This document shows, piece by piece, positions 17,837 through 27,541 of a stretch of DNA of 64,000 nt (its first letter is position 1; each line of letters starts with the position of its first letter). The notes under the pieces are model-generated. The model did no database searches, was not told the origin of the DNA, and saw only the letters and a list, made by a program, of their open reading frames with translations. The translations under genes were made by a program, and so were the position numbers. Source of the DNA: Marinobacter sp. 1-4A (GTDB taxonomy: Bacteria > Pseudomonadota > Gammaproteobacteria > Pseudomonadales > Oleiphilaceae); contig NZ_VCGY01000009.1 in assembly GCF_016597725.1 (NCBI RefSeq), positions 62,001-126,000 of the forward strand. The letters are read 5' to 3'.

Positions 17837-20153
17837 GCTGTTCTCCCTGTTTGGTTCTGGCGGATGTAGACGGCTTTTTTGAGTGCAAGACTTTGACAGT
17901 TACCGGCTGTCCGTTCAATACGGACGTACCCGCTACCGGATCGGTATGTTGATCACTCAACACATCGTTAATACTTGCGCCAGCATGGGCCGATGCCGTG
18001 GTTTGGTGTGTTCCGTCGCGGTTATGACCCCAGCCGTGGGGAATAGAAACAACGCCGGGCATCATGTCGCTCGTAATTTCTACAGGCAAGAGAATACAGC
18101 GATTTTCGGCACGGATCTCTGCGGTGCATCCGGCTTGGAGTCCCAACTTGCTTGCATCATCCAGGTTTACCAACAGCGTGCAGCGATCTTTGCCTTTAAC
18201 CAGCCGGTGGCTGTTATGCATCCATGAGTTGTTACTGCGCACATGGCGCCTGCCAATCAGCAGGAGTTCGCCGGGTGAAGCGGGCGCAGAGAGATGCTGG
18301 TGCAGGCGCTCTACATCTTTTAAATAGCGCCGCGGGGCTAGATTGATTTTTCCATCCCGGGTGAATAGACGGTTCGCTAATGCCGGTCGCAAAGCGCCTA
18401 GATCAATCCCGCTGGGGTTTTCTTTCAAGCGCTTGAGGGAAAGGCCTTTGGGTAACTCCTTCCACTGTGGATTGAGAGAGCTTAGCTTAGCCAAACTTTT
18501 CAATGGGTGTTGTTTGGGCAGTAAATCTAGAATCAAACGTGTGGCAGGCTCCAGAATTCCGCGCACCCGGCTGGTATCTGCGCCATAGGGGCCAGTACGC
18601 AGAAGCAAGTCAACGAGCGGATCCGGGCCGACTCGTTTGAATGCCTGCCAGCCTAGCTCTGAACGTAGAGGCAGTTTGTTGCCTTTGCGCAGTTTCTCCA
18701 GTCGGTGAGCAAGTTCCAACAGAATTTGCCAATCATGGCGGCTGTCCGGGCCTGCATCAAAAAGTGCTTCGCTGTATTTGGACACGTTACGAACCGCCAG
18801 CATGTTGAACACGATGTCGTAATGGCTGCGCTCAAGCGCAGCAGTAGGGGGCAGAATAATATCCGCGTGGCGTGTGGTTTCGTTGATGTAGTAATCCACC
18901 GACACCATAAAGTCCAGCCCGCTCAGTGCTTCGTCCAGCCGCTGCCCATTGGGGCTTGAAAGCACCGGGTTACCTGCTACGGTTACGAATGCCCGAATTT
19001 GTCCCTCGCCCGGGGTGAGGATTTCGTCAGCCATAGTGCTTGCAGGGTATTCGCCAGCAAACTCCGGCAACCCTTTCACCCGGCTGTGCCGCTTGCCAAA
19101 GTGCCCTCGCTGTCCGGACATGGCCCCCAGAGCAATAAGATCAATAGCGGGCTGAGTGAACATAACGCCGCCAACGCTATCCAGCTTTCCGGTAAGGATG
19201 TTTAAACAATAAGCGAGCCAAGTCGCAATACTCCCGAAGGTTTGGGTACTGGTCCCCATGCGGGTATAAAGCGCCGCTTTGGGTGTGTTGGCAAGCTGGT
19301 GCGCCAGATTACGTATGCTGGTTGCGGCGATTCCGGTTTTTTCAGCGGCAGCTTCTGGGGTGAAGGGCAGGGCGGCCAAGCGAAGTAGGTCTAGATCTTT
19401 TATGAACTGCTCTGCTGGCCCTGGATGAACCAAACCGTCCGAAAACAAGGTGTTCACCATGGCCATTAACAGGAATGCATCCGTACCCGGGCGAATAAAA
19501 TGAAACTCTTCGGCCAGTTGTGCGGTTTCTGTGCGCCGTGGATCCACCACAATCATCTTGCCGCCGCGCTGTTTGAGCGCTTTTAGCCTGCCGCGAAAAT
19601 CCGGTACCGTCATCAAACTGCCATTGGAGGCCATGGGGTTGCCGCCAATGCAGATAAACAAATCCGTGTTATCGATATCCGGGATAGGAAACAGAACCTG
19701 ATGGCCAAACATCTCCAAGCTCGCCAGCATATGCGGAAGCTGGTCGTTAGATGTTGCCGAAAAGCGGTTCTGGGAGCCGATGGCCCGAAGGAACGGCATG
19801 GTAGCGATTAACGAGCCGTGGTTGTGCACGTTCGGGTTACCAAGATATACGCCAATACTGTTTCGGCCATGGGCTGAGCGGGTACTGTGAAGCTTTTCGG
19901 CAACAGTCGCAAACGCCTCATCCCACTCGATCTCCTGCCAACCTGTAGGCGTTTTGCGAACCGGCTTGCGTAAGCGTTCAGGGTCTTCGTGCAGGTCTTG
20001 CAGAGCCACTGCTTTAGGGCAAATGTGGCCCCGGCTTAGAGGGTCTTTATTATCCCCGCGAATAGACGCGATTTTGCCTGCTTTTACCTCAATGGCAACG
20101 CCGCACATAGCTTCGCATAGGTGACAGGTGCGGTAATGGGTGCCGTTTTGCAT
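17805..20153 (-). CDS. molybdopterin-dependent oxidoreductase (formate dehydrogenase-like, cytoplasmic)
   Basis: A 782-residue MopB-superfamily enzyme. It has an N-terminal [4Fe-4S] motif (Cys10, Cys13, Cys17 and Cys45, followed by PK), bis-MGD binding regions (MIVVDPRRTETAQLAEEFHF), and a C-terminal molydopterin-dinucleotide-binding domain (LLIGRRHVRSNNSWMHN). There is no twin-arginine signal, so it acts in the cytoplasm. The substrate cannot be named: this branch is often annotated as generic formate dehydrogenase/anaerobic dehydrogenase, and no dedicated electron-transfer subunit is adjacent. Its only partner is the DUF2489 gene overlapping its 3' end. Confidence 0.85.
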   Translation of the reverse strand: MQNGTHYRTCHLCEAMCGVAIEVKAGKIASIRGDNKDPLSRGHICPKAVALQDLHEDPERLRKPVRKTPTGWQEIEWDEAFATVAEKLHSTRSAHGRNSIGVYLGNPNVHNHGSLIATMPFLRAIGSQNRFSATSNDQLPHMLASLEMFGHQVLFPIPDIDNTDLFICIGGNPMASNGSLMTVPDFRGRLKALKQRGGKMIVVDPRRTETAQLAEEFHFIRPGTDAFLLMAMVNTLFSDGLVHPGPAEQFIKDLDLLRLAALPFTPEAAAEKTGIAATSIRNLAHQLANTPKAALYTRMGTSTQTFGSIATWLAYCLNILTGKLDSVGGVMFTQPAIDLIALGAMSGQRGHFGKRHSRVKGLPEFAGEYPASTMADEILTPGEGQIRAFVTVAGNPVLSSPNGQRLDEALSGLDFMVSVDYYINETTRHADIILPPTAALERSHYDIVFNMLAVRNVSKYSEALFDAGPDSRHDWQILLELAHRLEKLRKGNKLPLRSELGWQAFKRVGPDPLVDLLLRTGPYGADTSRVRGILEPATRLILDLLPKQHPLKSLAKLSSLNPQWKELPKGLSLKRLKENPSGIDLGALRPALANRLFTRDGKINLAPRRYLKDVERLHQHLSAPASPGELLLIGRRHVRSNNSWMHNSHRLVKGKDRCTLLVNLDDASKLGLQAGCTAEIRAENRCILLPVEITSDMMPGVVSIPHGWGHNRDGTHQTTASAHAGASINDVLSDQHTDPVAGTSVLNGQPVTVKVLHSKKPSTSARTKQGEQHASVATVEPD

Positions 20154-20280
20154 GAGGGGTTCTCCCGATATTTTTGTTATTCAGGTTGAGTTTCGTCGTG
20201 CAACCAGATTAGCAGGAAAGTACCGGTGGAGGGAAACAGGGTGGGGAGATCAAGAATTTTTAGCGGAGGTAAATGAAGGC

Positions 20281-20309
20281 GCAAACCCTACAGCTATTGC
20301 AGGGTTTGC
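20281..20309 (-). terminator. hairpin downstream of ydcH-like gene
   Basis: Perfect 9-base stem GCAAACCCT/AGGGTTTGC (20281-20289 with 20301-20309) with an 11-base loop, 15 bases past the minus-strand stop of the DUF465 gene. The T-run on the minus strand is weak, so termination efficiency is uncertain. Confidence 0.5.
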
Positions 20310-20324
20310 GAGGGCTTGGCGGAT

Positions 20325-20582
20325 TTAGCTTGCCATTGACGCCTCATAATCACGAATCATGCCATAGAGCTGGTCTTTCAAGCTTATTCGCTTCTTTTTC
20401 TGCTCTTCCAGATACTCATCGGAGGTGGTCTCAACCCCTTGTTCGATGCGATACACTTCGTGATCAATGTCTTGATAGGCTTCGAAAAGCTTCGCAAAGT
20501 GGCTATCGGTTGTCTTCAGGGTATGAATGGCGTCTTTAGACTCCGGAAAGTCGTGTGCAAGATCGTGTTTTTCAAGTGGCAT
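20325..20582 (-). CDS. YdcH family (DUF465) small protein
   Basis: An 85-residue helical protein starting MPLEKHDLAHDFPESKDAIH, the usual DUF465/YdcH signature, followed by LKTTDSHFAKLFEAYQDIDHE and a helix rich in Lys/Arg. Function unknown. A TTG codon 15 bases upstream is in frame, but the ATG at 20582 has GGAG at about 9 bases and matches the family start. Confidence 0.88.
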   Translation of the reverse strand: MPLEKHDLAHDFPESKDAIHTLKTTDSHFAKLFEAYQDIDHEVYRIEQGVETTSDEYLEEQKKKRISLKDQLYGMIRDYEASMAS

Positions 20583-20666
20583 TCGTTCGTACTCCAAGTT
20601 GTTCAGCGTGTTGTATCAAACCAGCTTCCAGCTTAGCGCGTTTGCTTCAGGCGTATCTGACCTAGC

Positions 20667-21503
20667 TCAGTTTCCACGAGTTTCGATGTTGCCGTTTTCG
20701 TCCGAGATAACGATTTCTACGCGCCGGTTTTGCTGCCTACCCGCATCGGAGTCGTTACTGGCAACAGGGTACTGTTCTCCATAGCCACGGACTTCAACCC
20801 GGCGGCGGTCAATACCTTGGGAGACCAGCTCATCACGAACCGCTTGTGCGCGGCGCTCAGACAACTGCTGGTTGTACGACTCGTCGCCGGTGCTGTCGGT
20901 ATAACCTTCTACGCGGACTCTGCGCTCTTCATACTCTTTCATGAACTGGGCAAGACGCGCAATCGTTTGCTCTCCCGAAGATTTCAGATCTGCTTTGTTC
21001 AGATCAAAAAGCACATCGCCGAGTGTTAGAACCATGCCGCGATCGGTACGCTCGGCTTGCAGCGCTTCCATTTGCTTGCGCAGCATTTCGGCTTCCCGGC
21101 GGGCCTGCTCGGCCTCCATCTGAGCTCTTTGGGCTTCGCTTGAGCGCTGCTCTAGCATCAACGCACGGCGGCGCTCTTCGGCTGAGTCAATTTGCTTTTG
21201 AAGCCTTGCGCGTTGTCCTTGCTCGTTAGCGATTTGAGCGTGGCGGTTGGCCAGATAGGCTGCGTGCTCAATACGAACAGTGTCTTTACCTTCCTCCAGC
21301 AAATACTCAGCCCGTTGCAATTCATCTCTGGCGCTGCGGAGCTGGCGATTGCCACTGCGGGCAACATCGGGATCGTTCTGAATCTTGGCGTAGGATGCGC
21401 GGGCTTCAGTTACCATCGCATTTTCAGGCGGCGTTGTGGCACAGCCTGAAATCATTACTGACAAGCCCACAGCCACGCCCAGTGTTATGTTGCGTTTTTT
21501 CAT
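20667..21503 (-). CDS. DUF4398/OmpA-domain outer-membrane lipoprotein
   Basis: A 278-residue lipoprotein. The lipobox MISGC puts the acylated Cys near residue 20. A DUF4398-like helical region (about 25-90) follows, then a long Arg/Glu-rich coiled coil (about 90-150). The C-terminal OmpA peptidoglycan-binding domain (about 155-270) has VEGYTDSTGDESYNQQLSERRA and QQNRRVEIVI. It likely links the outer membrane to peptidoglycan. It is co-transcribed with the preceding DUF4398 lipoprotein (27-base gap). The ATG at 21503 follows AAGGAGA; the longer frame adds 9 residues. Confidence 0.9.
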   Translation of the reverse strand: MKKRNITLGVAVGLSVMISGCATTPPENAMVTEARASYAKIQNDPDVARSGNRQLRSARDELQRAEYLLEEGKDTVRIEHAAYLANRHAQIANEQGQRARLQKQIDSAEERRRALMLEQRSSEAQRAQMEAEQARREAEMLRKQMEALQAERTDRGMVLTLGDVLFDLNKADLKSSGEQTIARLAQFMKEYEERRVRVEGYTDSTGDESYNQQLSERRAQAVRDELVSQGIDRRRVEVRGYGEQYPVASNDSDAGRQQNRRVEIVISDENGNIETRGN

Positions 21504-21530
21504 AACAGTCTCCTTCCTAAGATATGGCAA

Positions 21531-21905
21531 TTACTGGCTTTGGTTGATTTGCTTGCGCATGGACTCAATATTTCGATTGATCTCTTCTACAGCCTGTTTC
21601 GCTTTTGCTGTGTCCGCGCGCGCAGCCGCCAGTTGGGCATCAACTTCGGCTTGCTCCAGCAGCCTTTCCGCCTGTGTGTACTTTTCTTGATCAATTAGGT
21701 TCTTCGCATCGGCGACTTTATTCTGGGCATCGTTGAGCAGAATTGGCTCAAATTCCCGAGCGTCTGCAGCAACGGCCTGCTGGAGTGAGTTCTCTGCCGA
21801 CTGAAGCTCTGCTGTTGGTGGCTTGCCGGGGCTGGCGCAGCCGCTCAAGGTAAGCGCTATACCGGCAATACCGGCGGTGTATAACTTCGACTTATGCTTA
21901 ATCAT
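21531..21905 (-). CDS. DUF4398 lipoprotein
   Basis: A 124-residue lipoprotein with lipobox TLSGCASP and a mature domain of two to three helices (PTAELQSAENSLQQAVAADA, then NLIDQEKYTQAERLLEQAEVDAQLAA) typical of DUF4398. It shares this domain with the OmpA-type protein encoded just downstream, suggesting a paired envelope complex. The start MIKHKSK at 21905 is chosen because it is followed by a normal signal sequence; the longer frame to 21974 is not signal-like. Confidence 0.85.
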   Translation of the reverse strand: MIKHKSKLYTAGIAGIALTLSGCASPGKPPTAELQSAENSLQQAVAADAREFEPILLNDAQNKVADAKNLIDQEKYTQAERLLEQAEVDAQLAAARADTAKAKQAVEEINRNIESMRKQINQSQ

Positions 21906-21974
21906 GCACGATCTCCTTTCGGCGATATAACTGCAAGGCAGGACAGTGTTGGTTGTACGAAACGTTCCTACCAT

Positions 21975-22499
21975 CAGATTTGACGGACTCTTGTGAACGG
22001 CGAGATGAACCGTAAAATGCAGGGCGCCAAAAGCACCTTGCTTGCTAGTTTAGCAGCCGGTTGGTAATCAACCATGACTTGTTCGCAATAAACATAGCGT
22101 GATGGACAGGATACGGATGTGGTTTGTCTGCGCAAAGCGGGCGTAACCATTCGGAAAGTATCGATTTTTTGGGGGTAGGTTAGGGGTGAAGTACCTGTCA
22201 CAAAGTAGGCATGACAAAAGGAGGTACATGTAAGTAGCGGCGTGGGATGTACTGGGCACGAAGGGCTAAATGGAGTTGGTCCTACCACCATGTCATGGTC
22301 AGAGATTGATATCATGAAATGCCCGCAAAGCTTGCAAAGCGAGCATTCAGAATTTGGAAAATACCAGCAGTGGAAGAGCGCGTCGCAAAGTGACCCGAGC
22401 CATTAATGTTCAGCTTGTTCGTGAGGGTAAACAAAAGGCCATACCCGTGAAAGTGGCCTCCAATGCCGTCGGCTACTGCCATGTGGAGACAGACGAGCC
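21975..22499. other. intergenic boundary segment, no recognised gene
   Basis: About 525 bases (594 if the leader back to 21906 is counted) between the DUF4398 gene and the autotransporter. A 60-codon plus-strand open frame at 22354-22536 begins with TTG and runs into the 3' end of the autotransporter antisense. It has an Arg/Lys-rich start but no recognised family. This is where the conserved backbone gives way to GC-rich accessory DNA, so it may hold gene remnants. No mobile-element ends were recognised. Confidence 0.5.
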
Positions 22500-25400
22500 T
22501 CAGAAACGAAGCGCCCAGTCCAGGCTTACACCCTGACTGTCAGCATCACGGGACATCTCGCCCTGATAGCTGAGCCCCAGGGTCGAATCCGATGCCACCT
22601 GCACCGACACACCCACCTCTACCTCAGCCGTATGGCGAGCCAGCGGTGCGCCCTGGATGGTAAAGCGGCTACCGCCGTCCACAAAAGTCTGGCGACTTTC
22701 CGGCTGGCGATCGCCAAAGGCGTACTTCCAGCCCACGCCACCGTGGAGGTTCACCTGGCTCTCGCCCACAGCCACCTCGGTACCACCACGCAGGCCCAGG
22801 GTGCTGAAGCCGGTATCGCTGTCCTGGCTGTCGATTCGTAACGCCGCACTGCCGCCCTGCTCCCGGGCGCTATCGTTGCTTACTGTGACCCAGGACACGC
22901 CGCCATAGGGCTCCAGCCAGTGGCCCCCGAATGCCAACCGGTAACCCAGTTCCGAGAATGCCAGCAGGCTGCTGACGTCGTAGTCAGCACGCAGGGTCTG
23001 CCCCAGCACCTGACGGCGCTCGGTCTCGGCCTCGCCCCAGCCGTAGCTCAGCCCCAGGTTCAGCCGCAGTGCGCTCCACTGCTGGCTGGCGTAAGCCCCC
23101 AGGTAGAGGGTTTCGCTGTCGCTGGTGGCGTCCTGGCCGTCCAGGCTCACTTCGCCGGTACTGCCACCGCCGAACAGGCCCAGGCGCCAGCCGTTGCCCA
23201 ACTGACCATCCACCCCGATCAGCAGGCCATAATCCTCGCTGTCCAGATCGGCATGGTCGTCGCCGTCCAGCTCACGTTTCTGCCCCAGAACCGAGAACCA
23301 CAGGCCCCGGGACGGGTCCTGTGCCCCGTTCATCCGCTGCAGGGCGGCATGGCGCACCTGCTCGGCACCGCTGATCTGGTGGCTGCGGGTGCCGGTGTGG
23401 ATTTCTCCGGACAGCCGGCTCATGGCAGCAAAGGCCTGGGCCTCGCTCATGTTCAGCACCCGGTCGTACACGCCGTGGCCGGCGCCCAGGGTGAAGGCCG
23501 CATCCGCCGTTACCGTCTGGTTGTGGCTCATGCCCGCCAGGGCGAAGGTCTCAATGGGCGTTTCGGGTTCCGGTTCAGGCTCTGGTTCAGGCTCTGGTTC
23601 AGGCTCTGGTTCAGGCTCTGGTTCAGGCTCTGGTTCAGGCTCGGGCTCGGGCTCTGGTTCCGGTTCGGGTTCCGGTTCGGGTTCCGGTTCGGGTTCCGGT
23701 TCGGGCTCCGGTTCGGGCTCCGGTTCCGGATCAGGCACCGGTGGCGGCGTCACCACGGTGAGGTCACTGATCAGGTAATAGGCATTGCCGTCATCGTCGG
23801 TACGGAAATCCAGATAGGCGTAGTCATCGGTCACGGTCTGGTTGCCGTTAACGGTCAGGCCACCAGCAGCCTGTACCACGGTGTAGCGGGCGCCGTCGGC
23901 ATAGTTGGTCGAGCCATTGTCGGTGCCGTTCTCCGGTGTCACATGGACCAGCGCGCCGTCCTCGATGGTGGCACTACCGGCCACATCCACCAGGTCGTTG
24001 TGGGTGCCGGCGGTGGTGCCGCCGCCCGTCAGCTCCACCTCGTAGGTGGTCCCAGCCCCCAGAGTCCAGTCGCCGCCCACCGTGAGCGTGCCGATGGAGT
24101 TGCCCGGGGTGACGGTACCGCTATTGACCGTCACATTACCCACCGACCCGCTGCCTCCCAGAGAGCCGCCATTGACCAGGATATGGGAGTTCGCTATCGA
24201 ACCATTGACCAGCAGGGTGCCATCGGAGATGGTGGTGTCACCGGAATAGGAATTGGCCCCCGTGAGGATGGTGGTGCCGGTGCCGCGCTGGTTGACGCTG
24301 CCCGCTCCATCGTCTTGCTGGATATCGACCGCCAGAGTCAGAGTGTCGGTTTGGTTGAAGTTGATGGTGCCCGTACTTCCCGTCCCGAACGGGCCGATTA
24401 GGAGTTTGTCGGCTTCAAGCACTCCCGCAGTGGTCGGGTCAGCAAGGTCGTAGGCGCCAAAGTTCAGGACGCCCTGGCCATCGCGTCTCTCTCCGAACAC
24501 AACGGTTCCAGCGCCCCCACCAACTGAAACCGTGCCTCCGTTTGCCAGGGTCAAGGTGCCATTTCCGGCCCCTCCCAGGTTCAGGGCTAACGCCCTGAGC
24601 GCCGCCTCGGAACCATCCACCGTTACCCGACCAGCCACACCAGAGCTATTGCCCACGTGCAGACCACCGGCGACATCCACTTCACCGCCATCAAGGACCT
24701 CAAGGGTGCCCTGGCTACTATCTCCAACGTAGAGCTGCTCTGTCACTTGCCATTGCGCGCCGCTGCCATCAACGCGAACCACCCCGGTACCGCCGTCGCC
24801 GACATGGGACCGTTCACTGATCACCGAACTGCCTGCCCCGATCTCCAGGGTGCCTGTCTGGCTGGCGGTATCACCTACATACAGCCGCGCTGCACCATGG
24901 CTGATGCGGCCGCCATCGCGCACGGCCAGGGTGCCGTTGGCGATACGGGTTTCGCCGGTGTAGGTGTGGGTGCCGGTGAGGGTCAGGGTACCGGAACCCT
25001 CTTTGCTCAGAGATACTGGCGTGGAGCCTTCTCCCAGAATGCCGCTAAAGGTGGCACTGTCTGTGCCCTCAACAGTAAAAGTAAAACCGGGGAAGTGATC
25101 CGGGAAGGTCAGGTGATCACTGAAGGTTGCGCCATCGGCGAGCGTCAGGCCAGTACGGTAGCTGTCAGCCGTCAGGTCGTTGCCATCCCCGCCTGTCTTG
25201 GAAATAACAGAAAACAGTTCACCGTCACTGCCAAGGCTACCAGCACCCGGAGTAAAGGTGCCAGCGATGGGATCTGCCCCATCATTGTCAATCAGGGTGT
25301 ACCGACTATGGATTGGCAGGCTGTCTAGCGCATCCAGAGCGATGACGTCTATAACTACACCATCGTTCAGGGTAACGCCCCCCGTCGCTATCAAAGTATC

Positions 25401-27455
25401 GGAAGCACCGGTGCTATCCACTTCAAACTGCAAGGTGGAACCTGTGTTGGCTGTCACATCGTCGGTGCTGAGCGAGCCGATGGAGTTGCCCGGGGTGACG
25501 GTACCGCTATTGACCGTCACATTACCCACCGACCCGCTGCCTCCCAGAGAGCCGCCATTGACCAGGATATGGGAGTTCGCTATCGAACCATTGACCAGCA
25601 GGGTGCCATCGGAGATGGTGGTGTCACCGGAATAGGAATTGGCCCCCGTGAGGATGGTGGTGCCGGTGCCACGCTGGTTCACGCTGGACGTTCCTACGCC
25701 CTGTACGATATCAGCCGCCAGAGTCAGGGTGTCGGTCTGGTTAAAATTGATGGTGCCCGTACTTCCCGAATATAAAAGGTCGATTTGGAGACGGTCAGCC
25801 TCGAGCACGCCCGCAGTGGTCGCATTCGCAAGGTCGTAGGTGCCAAAGTTCAGGGTGCCATGGCTACCGGAATCTTGCCCCAGAAGAACCTCACCACCGC
25901 CCCCATCGACCGAAACCGCACCTCCGTTCGACAGGGTTAGGGTGCCGTTTCCGTCCACCCCTAGGATCAGTTGTAACGCCCTGAGCTCCGACCCGGAACC
26001 ATCCACGGTTATTCGGCCAGTTACACCTGAGCTATAGCCCATCTCCAGCGCTCCGGCAACATCCACTACACCACCATCGTGGAGTTCCAGAGTTCCCTCG
26101 CTTGTCCCTCCCACATAGAGGAACTCTGTCAGCTGCCATTGCGCGCCACTGCCATCAACGCGAACCACCCCGGTACCGCCTGAGCCGACATAGGACCGCT
26201 CACTGGTCACCGAACTTTCCGCCCCGATCTCCAGGGTGCCGGTCTGGCTGGCGGTATCACCTACATACAGCCGCGCCGCACCCTGACTGATACTGCCCCC
26301 ATCCCGGACTGACAGGGTGCCGTCGGAGATGCGGGTCTCGCCCGTGTAGGTGTTGGCACCGGTCAGGGTCAGGGTGCCGGTGCCCTGCTTGGCAACCGTG
26401 CCACTGCCGCTGATATCGCCGGCAAAGGTGGAATCATCGGAACGGTTGAACACCAGTGAGCTGTTGTTGATCACATTGCCGGCAATCGACCCGGACGTGC
26501 CGCCGTCGCCGATCTGCAGCGCGCCGCCACTGATGGTGGTGCCGCCGGTGTAGGTGTTGGCCCCGGTCAGGGTCAGGGTGCCGGTGCCGGTTTTAATAAG
26601 ACTACCGGGTAAGTGTGGGTACGTGTTGCTTATTACCCCAGAAAAAAGCGTGCTGGTATCCAGGGCACCGACTTCCAGGCTTTTACCGTTGCTTATCACC
26701 ACTCGGCCACTGCCCTCAAGGCTGCCGATGGCGCCGGAGGCGCGCATTCGAAGTTCGCCATGGACAATGTGGCGGGATGCGGCGCTGAGACTGTTTGGCA
26801 TTTGCATACTATTCACCAAAACCGCGCCAGTCTCTATTGTGGTGTCGCCGGTATAGAGCCCGCCGCCACTATCCTCCAGATAAACCGCCACCCCCTCTGT
26901 AACCGTGAGTCCTCCGGTTCCTGATATGCCACCCTGAAAATAGACGTAATTGGCCGATGCCGGATCACTGGCGTCAATCGTAAGGGTTTCAATGAGTTTT
27001 ATTTGAGTTCTTATAAATACATCAAAAGAACCAACATTCGAAGGCGAGGACAAATAAACCCTCGGGTCCGTCCCATCGAAAGCGAGCGTGTCTGTACTAC
27101 TATTGGGATAGATAATAATGGACGAGTTGCCCGTATAAGGGGTGGAAAAGTCCAGCCTGTTCACGGTGAAATCGCCGAGATCATGAGTCGAGCGGTATCC
27201 GTCGCTACGATCGAAACTCAACTGCAACTCATCGTCGGAAACCGGCGCCGTATCATCCATCCAGTTACCATTAACCGACCAGTTCCCGGAAGACGCCGTA
27301 AAGGTTTCGTCCACCGCCCCGGCAGGCGATGCCCCCAGCAACAGGCCGCTGAGCAGCACAGAGGCTTTGGTTTTTCCCTTGCGGCGGCTGATCTCGGCAA
27401 CCGCCATCCAGACGTTGAGTGCTTCGTTCCAGACGACGCGATAGACATGATTCAT
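22500..27455 (-). CDS. large type Va autotransporter with duplicated passenger
   Basis: A 1651-residue classical autotransporter. Residues 1-28 form an extended signal peptide region ([20 protein letters not shown]), then a signal peptide with cleavage near 47. The passenger is beta-helical with passenger-associated repeats ([15 protein letters not shown]). A block of about 295 residues (about 365-660) is duplicated at about 828-1122, including a 195-base stretch identical at DNA level. A Glu-Pro dipeptide tract (about 1240-1297) links to the C-terminal 12-strand beta-barrel (about 1315-1651), which ends in ALRF with the terminal Phe needed for barrel insertion. No protease or lipase triad is visible; an adhesin or biofilm role is likely but inferred. 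It is more GC-rich than the backbone. The start at 27455 is chosen over an upstream in-frame codon because it begins the signal-extension motif. Confidence 0.92.
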   Translation of the reverse strand: MNHVYRVVWNEALNVWMAVAEISRRKGKTKASVLLSGLLLGASPAGAVDETFTASSGNWSVNGNWMDDTAPVSDDELQLSFDRSDGYRSTHDLGDFTVNRLDFSTPYTGNSSIIIYPNSSTDTLAFDGTDPRVYLSSPSNVGSFDVFIRTQIKLIETLTIDASDPASANYVYFQGGISGTGGLTVTEGVAVYLEDSGGGLYTGDTTIETGAVLVNSMQMPNSLSAASRHIVHGELRMRASGAIGSLEGSGRVVISNGKSLEVGALDTSTLFSGVISNTYPHLPGSLIKTGTGTLTLTGANTYTGGTTISGGALQIGDGGTSGSIAGNVINNSSLVFNRSDDSTFAGDISGSGTVAKQGTGTLTLTGANTYTGETRISDGTLSVRDGGSISQGAARLYVGDTASQTGTLEIGAESSVTSERSYVGSGGTGVVRVDGSGAQWQLTEFLYVGGTSEGTLELHDGGVVDVAGALEMGYSSGVTGRITVDGSGSELRALQLILGVDGNGTLTLSNGGAVSVDGGGGEVLLGQDSGSHGTLNFGTYDLANATTAGVLEADRLQIDLLYSGSTGTINFNQTDTLTLAADIVQGVGTSSVNQRGTGTTILTGANSYSGDTTISDGTLLVNGSIANSHILVNGGSLGGSGSVGNVTVNSGTVTPGNSIGSLSTDDVTANTGSTLQFEVDSTGASDTLIATGGVTLNDGVVIDVIALDALDSLPIHSRYTLIDNDGADPIAGTFTPGAGSLGSDGELFSVISKTGGDGNDLTADSYRTGLTLADGATFSDHLTFPDHFPGFTFTVEGTDSATFSGILGEGSTPVSLSKEGSGTLTLTGTHTYTGETRIANGTLAVRDGGRISHGAARLYVGDTASQTGTLEIGAGSSVISERSHVGDGGTGVVRVDGSGAQWQVTEQLYVGDSSQGTLEVLDGGEVDVAGGLHVGNSSGVAGRVTVDGSEAALRALALNLGGAGNGTLTLANGGTVSVGGGAGTVVFGERRDGQGVLNFGAYDLADPTTAGVLEADKLLIGPFGTGSTGTINFNQTDTLTLAVDIQQDDGAGSVNQRGTGTTILTGANSYSGDTTISDGTLLVNGSIANSHILVNGGSLGGSGSVGNVTVNSGTVTPGNSIGTLTVGGDWTLGAGTTYEVELTGGGTTAGTHNDLVDVAGSATIEDGALVHVTPENGTDNGSTNYADGARYTVVQAAGGLTVNGNQTVTDDYAYLDFRTDDDGNAYYLISDLTVVTPPPVPDPEPEPEPEPEPEPEPEPEPEPEPEPEPEPEPEPEPEPEPEPEPEPEPEPEPEPEPETPIETFALAGMSHNQTVTADAAFTLGAGHGVYDRVLNMSEAQAFAAMSRLSGEIHTGTRSHQISGAEQVRHAALQRMNGAQDPSRGLWFSVLGQKRELDGDDHADLDSEDYGLLIGVDGQLGNGWRLGLFGGGSTGEVSLDGQDATSDSETLYLGAYASQQWSALRLNLGLSYGWGEAETERRQVLGQTLRADYDVSSLLAFSELGYRLAFGGHWLEPYGGVSWVTVSNDSAREQGGSAALRIDSQDSDTGFSTLGLRGGTEVAVGESQVNLHGGVGWKYAFGDRQPESRQTFVDGGSRFTIQGAPLARHTAEVEVGVSVQVASDSTLGLSYQGEMSRDADSQGVSLDWALRF
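23565..23736 (-). repeat. Glu-Pro dipeptide tract (6/12-base tandem repeat)
   Basis: Inside the autotransporter, about 170 bases of tandem hexamer-type repeats on the plus strand (GGCTCTGGTTCA units, drifting to GGTTCCGGTTCG) encode a (Glu-Pro)n linker between passenger and barrel. The 12-base units at 23576-23650 are near identical and so prone to slippage in multiples of two residues, without frameshift. Confidence 0.9.
24090..24284. repeat. 195-base direct repeat, copy B (in autotransporter)
   Basis: Identical over 195 bases to 25476-25670, and 1386 bases (462 codons) apart in the same frame. It encodes the segment [18 protein letters not shown] to VTPGNSIG. The identity, against diverged flanks in the same duplicated module, points to recent gene conversion or selection. 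Confidence 0.93.
25476..25670. repeat. 195-base direct repeat, copy A (in autotransporter)
   Basis: Partner of 24090-24284. Recombination between the copies would delete exactly 462 codons and leave the reading frame, signal and barrel intact. Confidence 0.93.
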
Positions 27456-27541
27456 GGTTACTGCTCTCTGCAAGGTGTGTTGGCCGACAATCCGGCGTCA
27501 GCCTTTTTGGCAACGAGTATGAAGGGGCTGTGACGGGGGGG

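Noticed and set aside
22354..22536. 60-codon plus-strand frame at the left edge of the accessory segment
   Set aside because: Begins with TTG, runs antisense into the autotransporter end and matches nothing recognised; too weak to call.
22920..24401. 493-codon open frame on the plus strand opposite the autotransporter
   Set aside because: It is antisense to a clear autotransporter, with composition dictated by its GC-rich repeats (Arg/Phe and Gly/Ser runs over the Glu-Pro tract).
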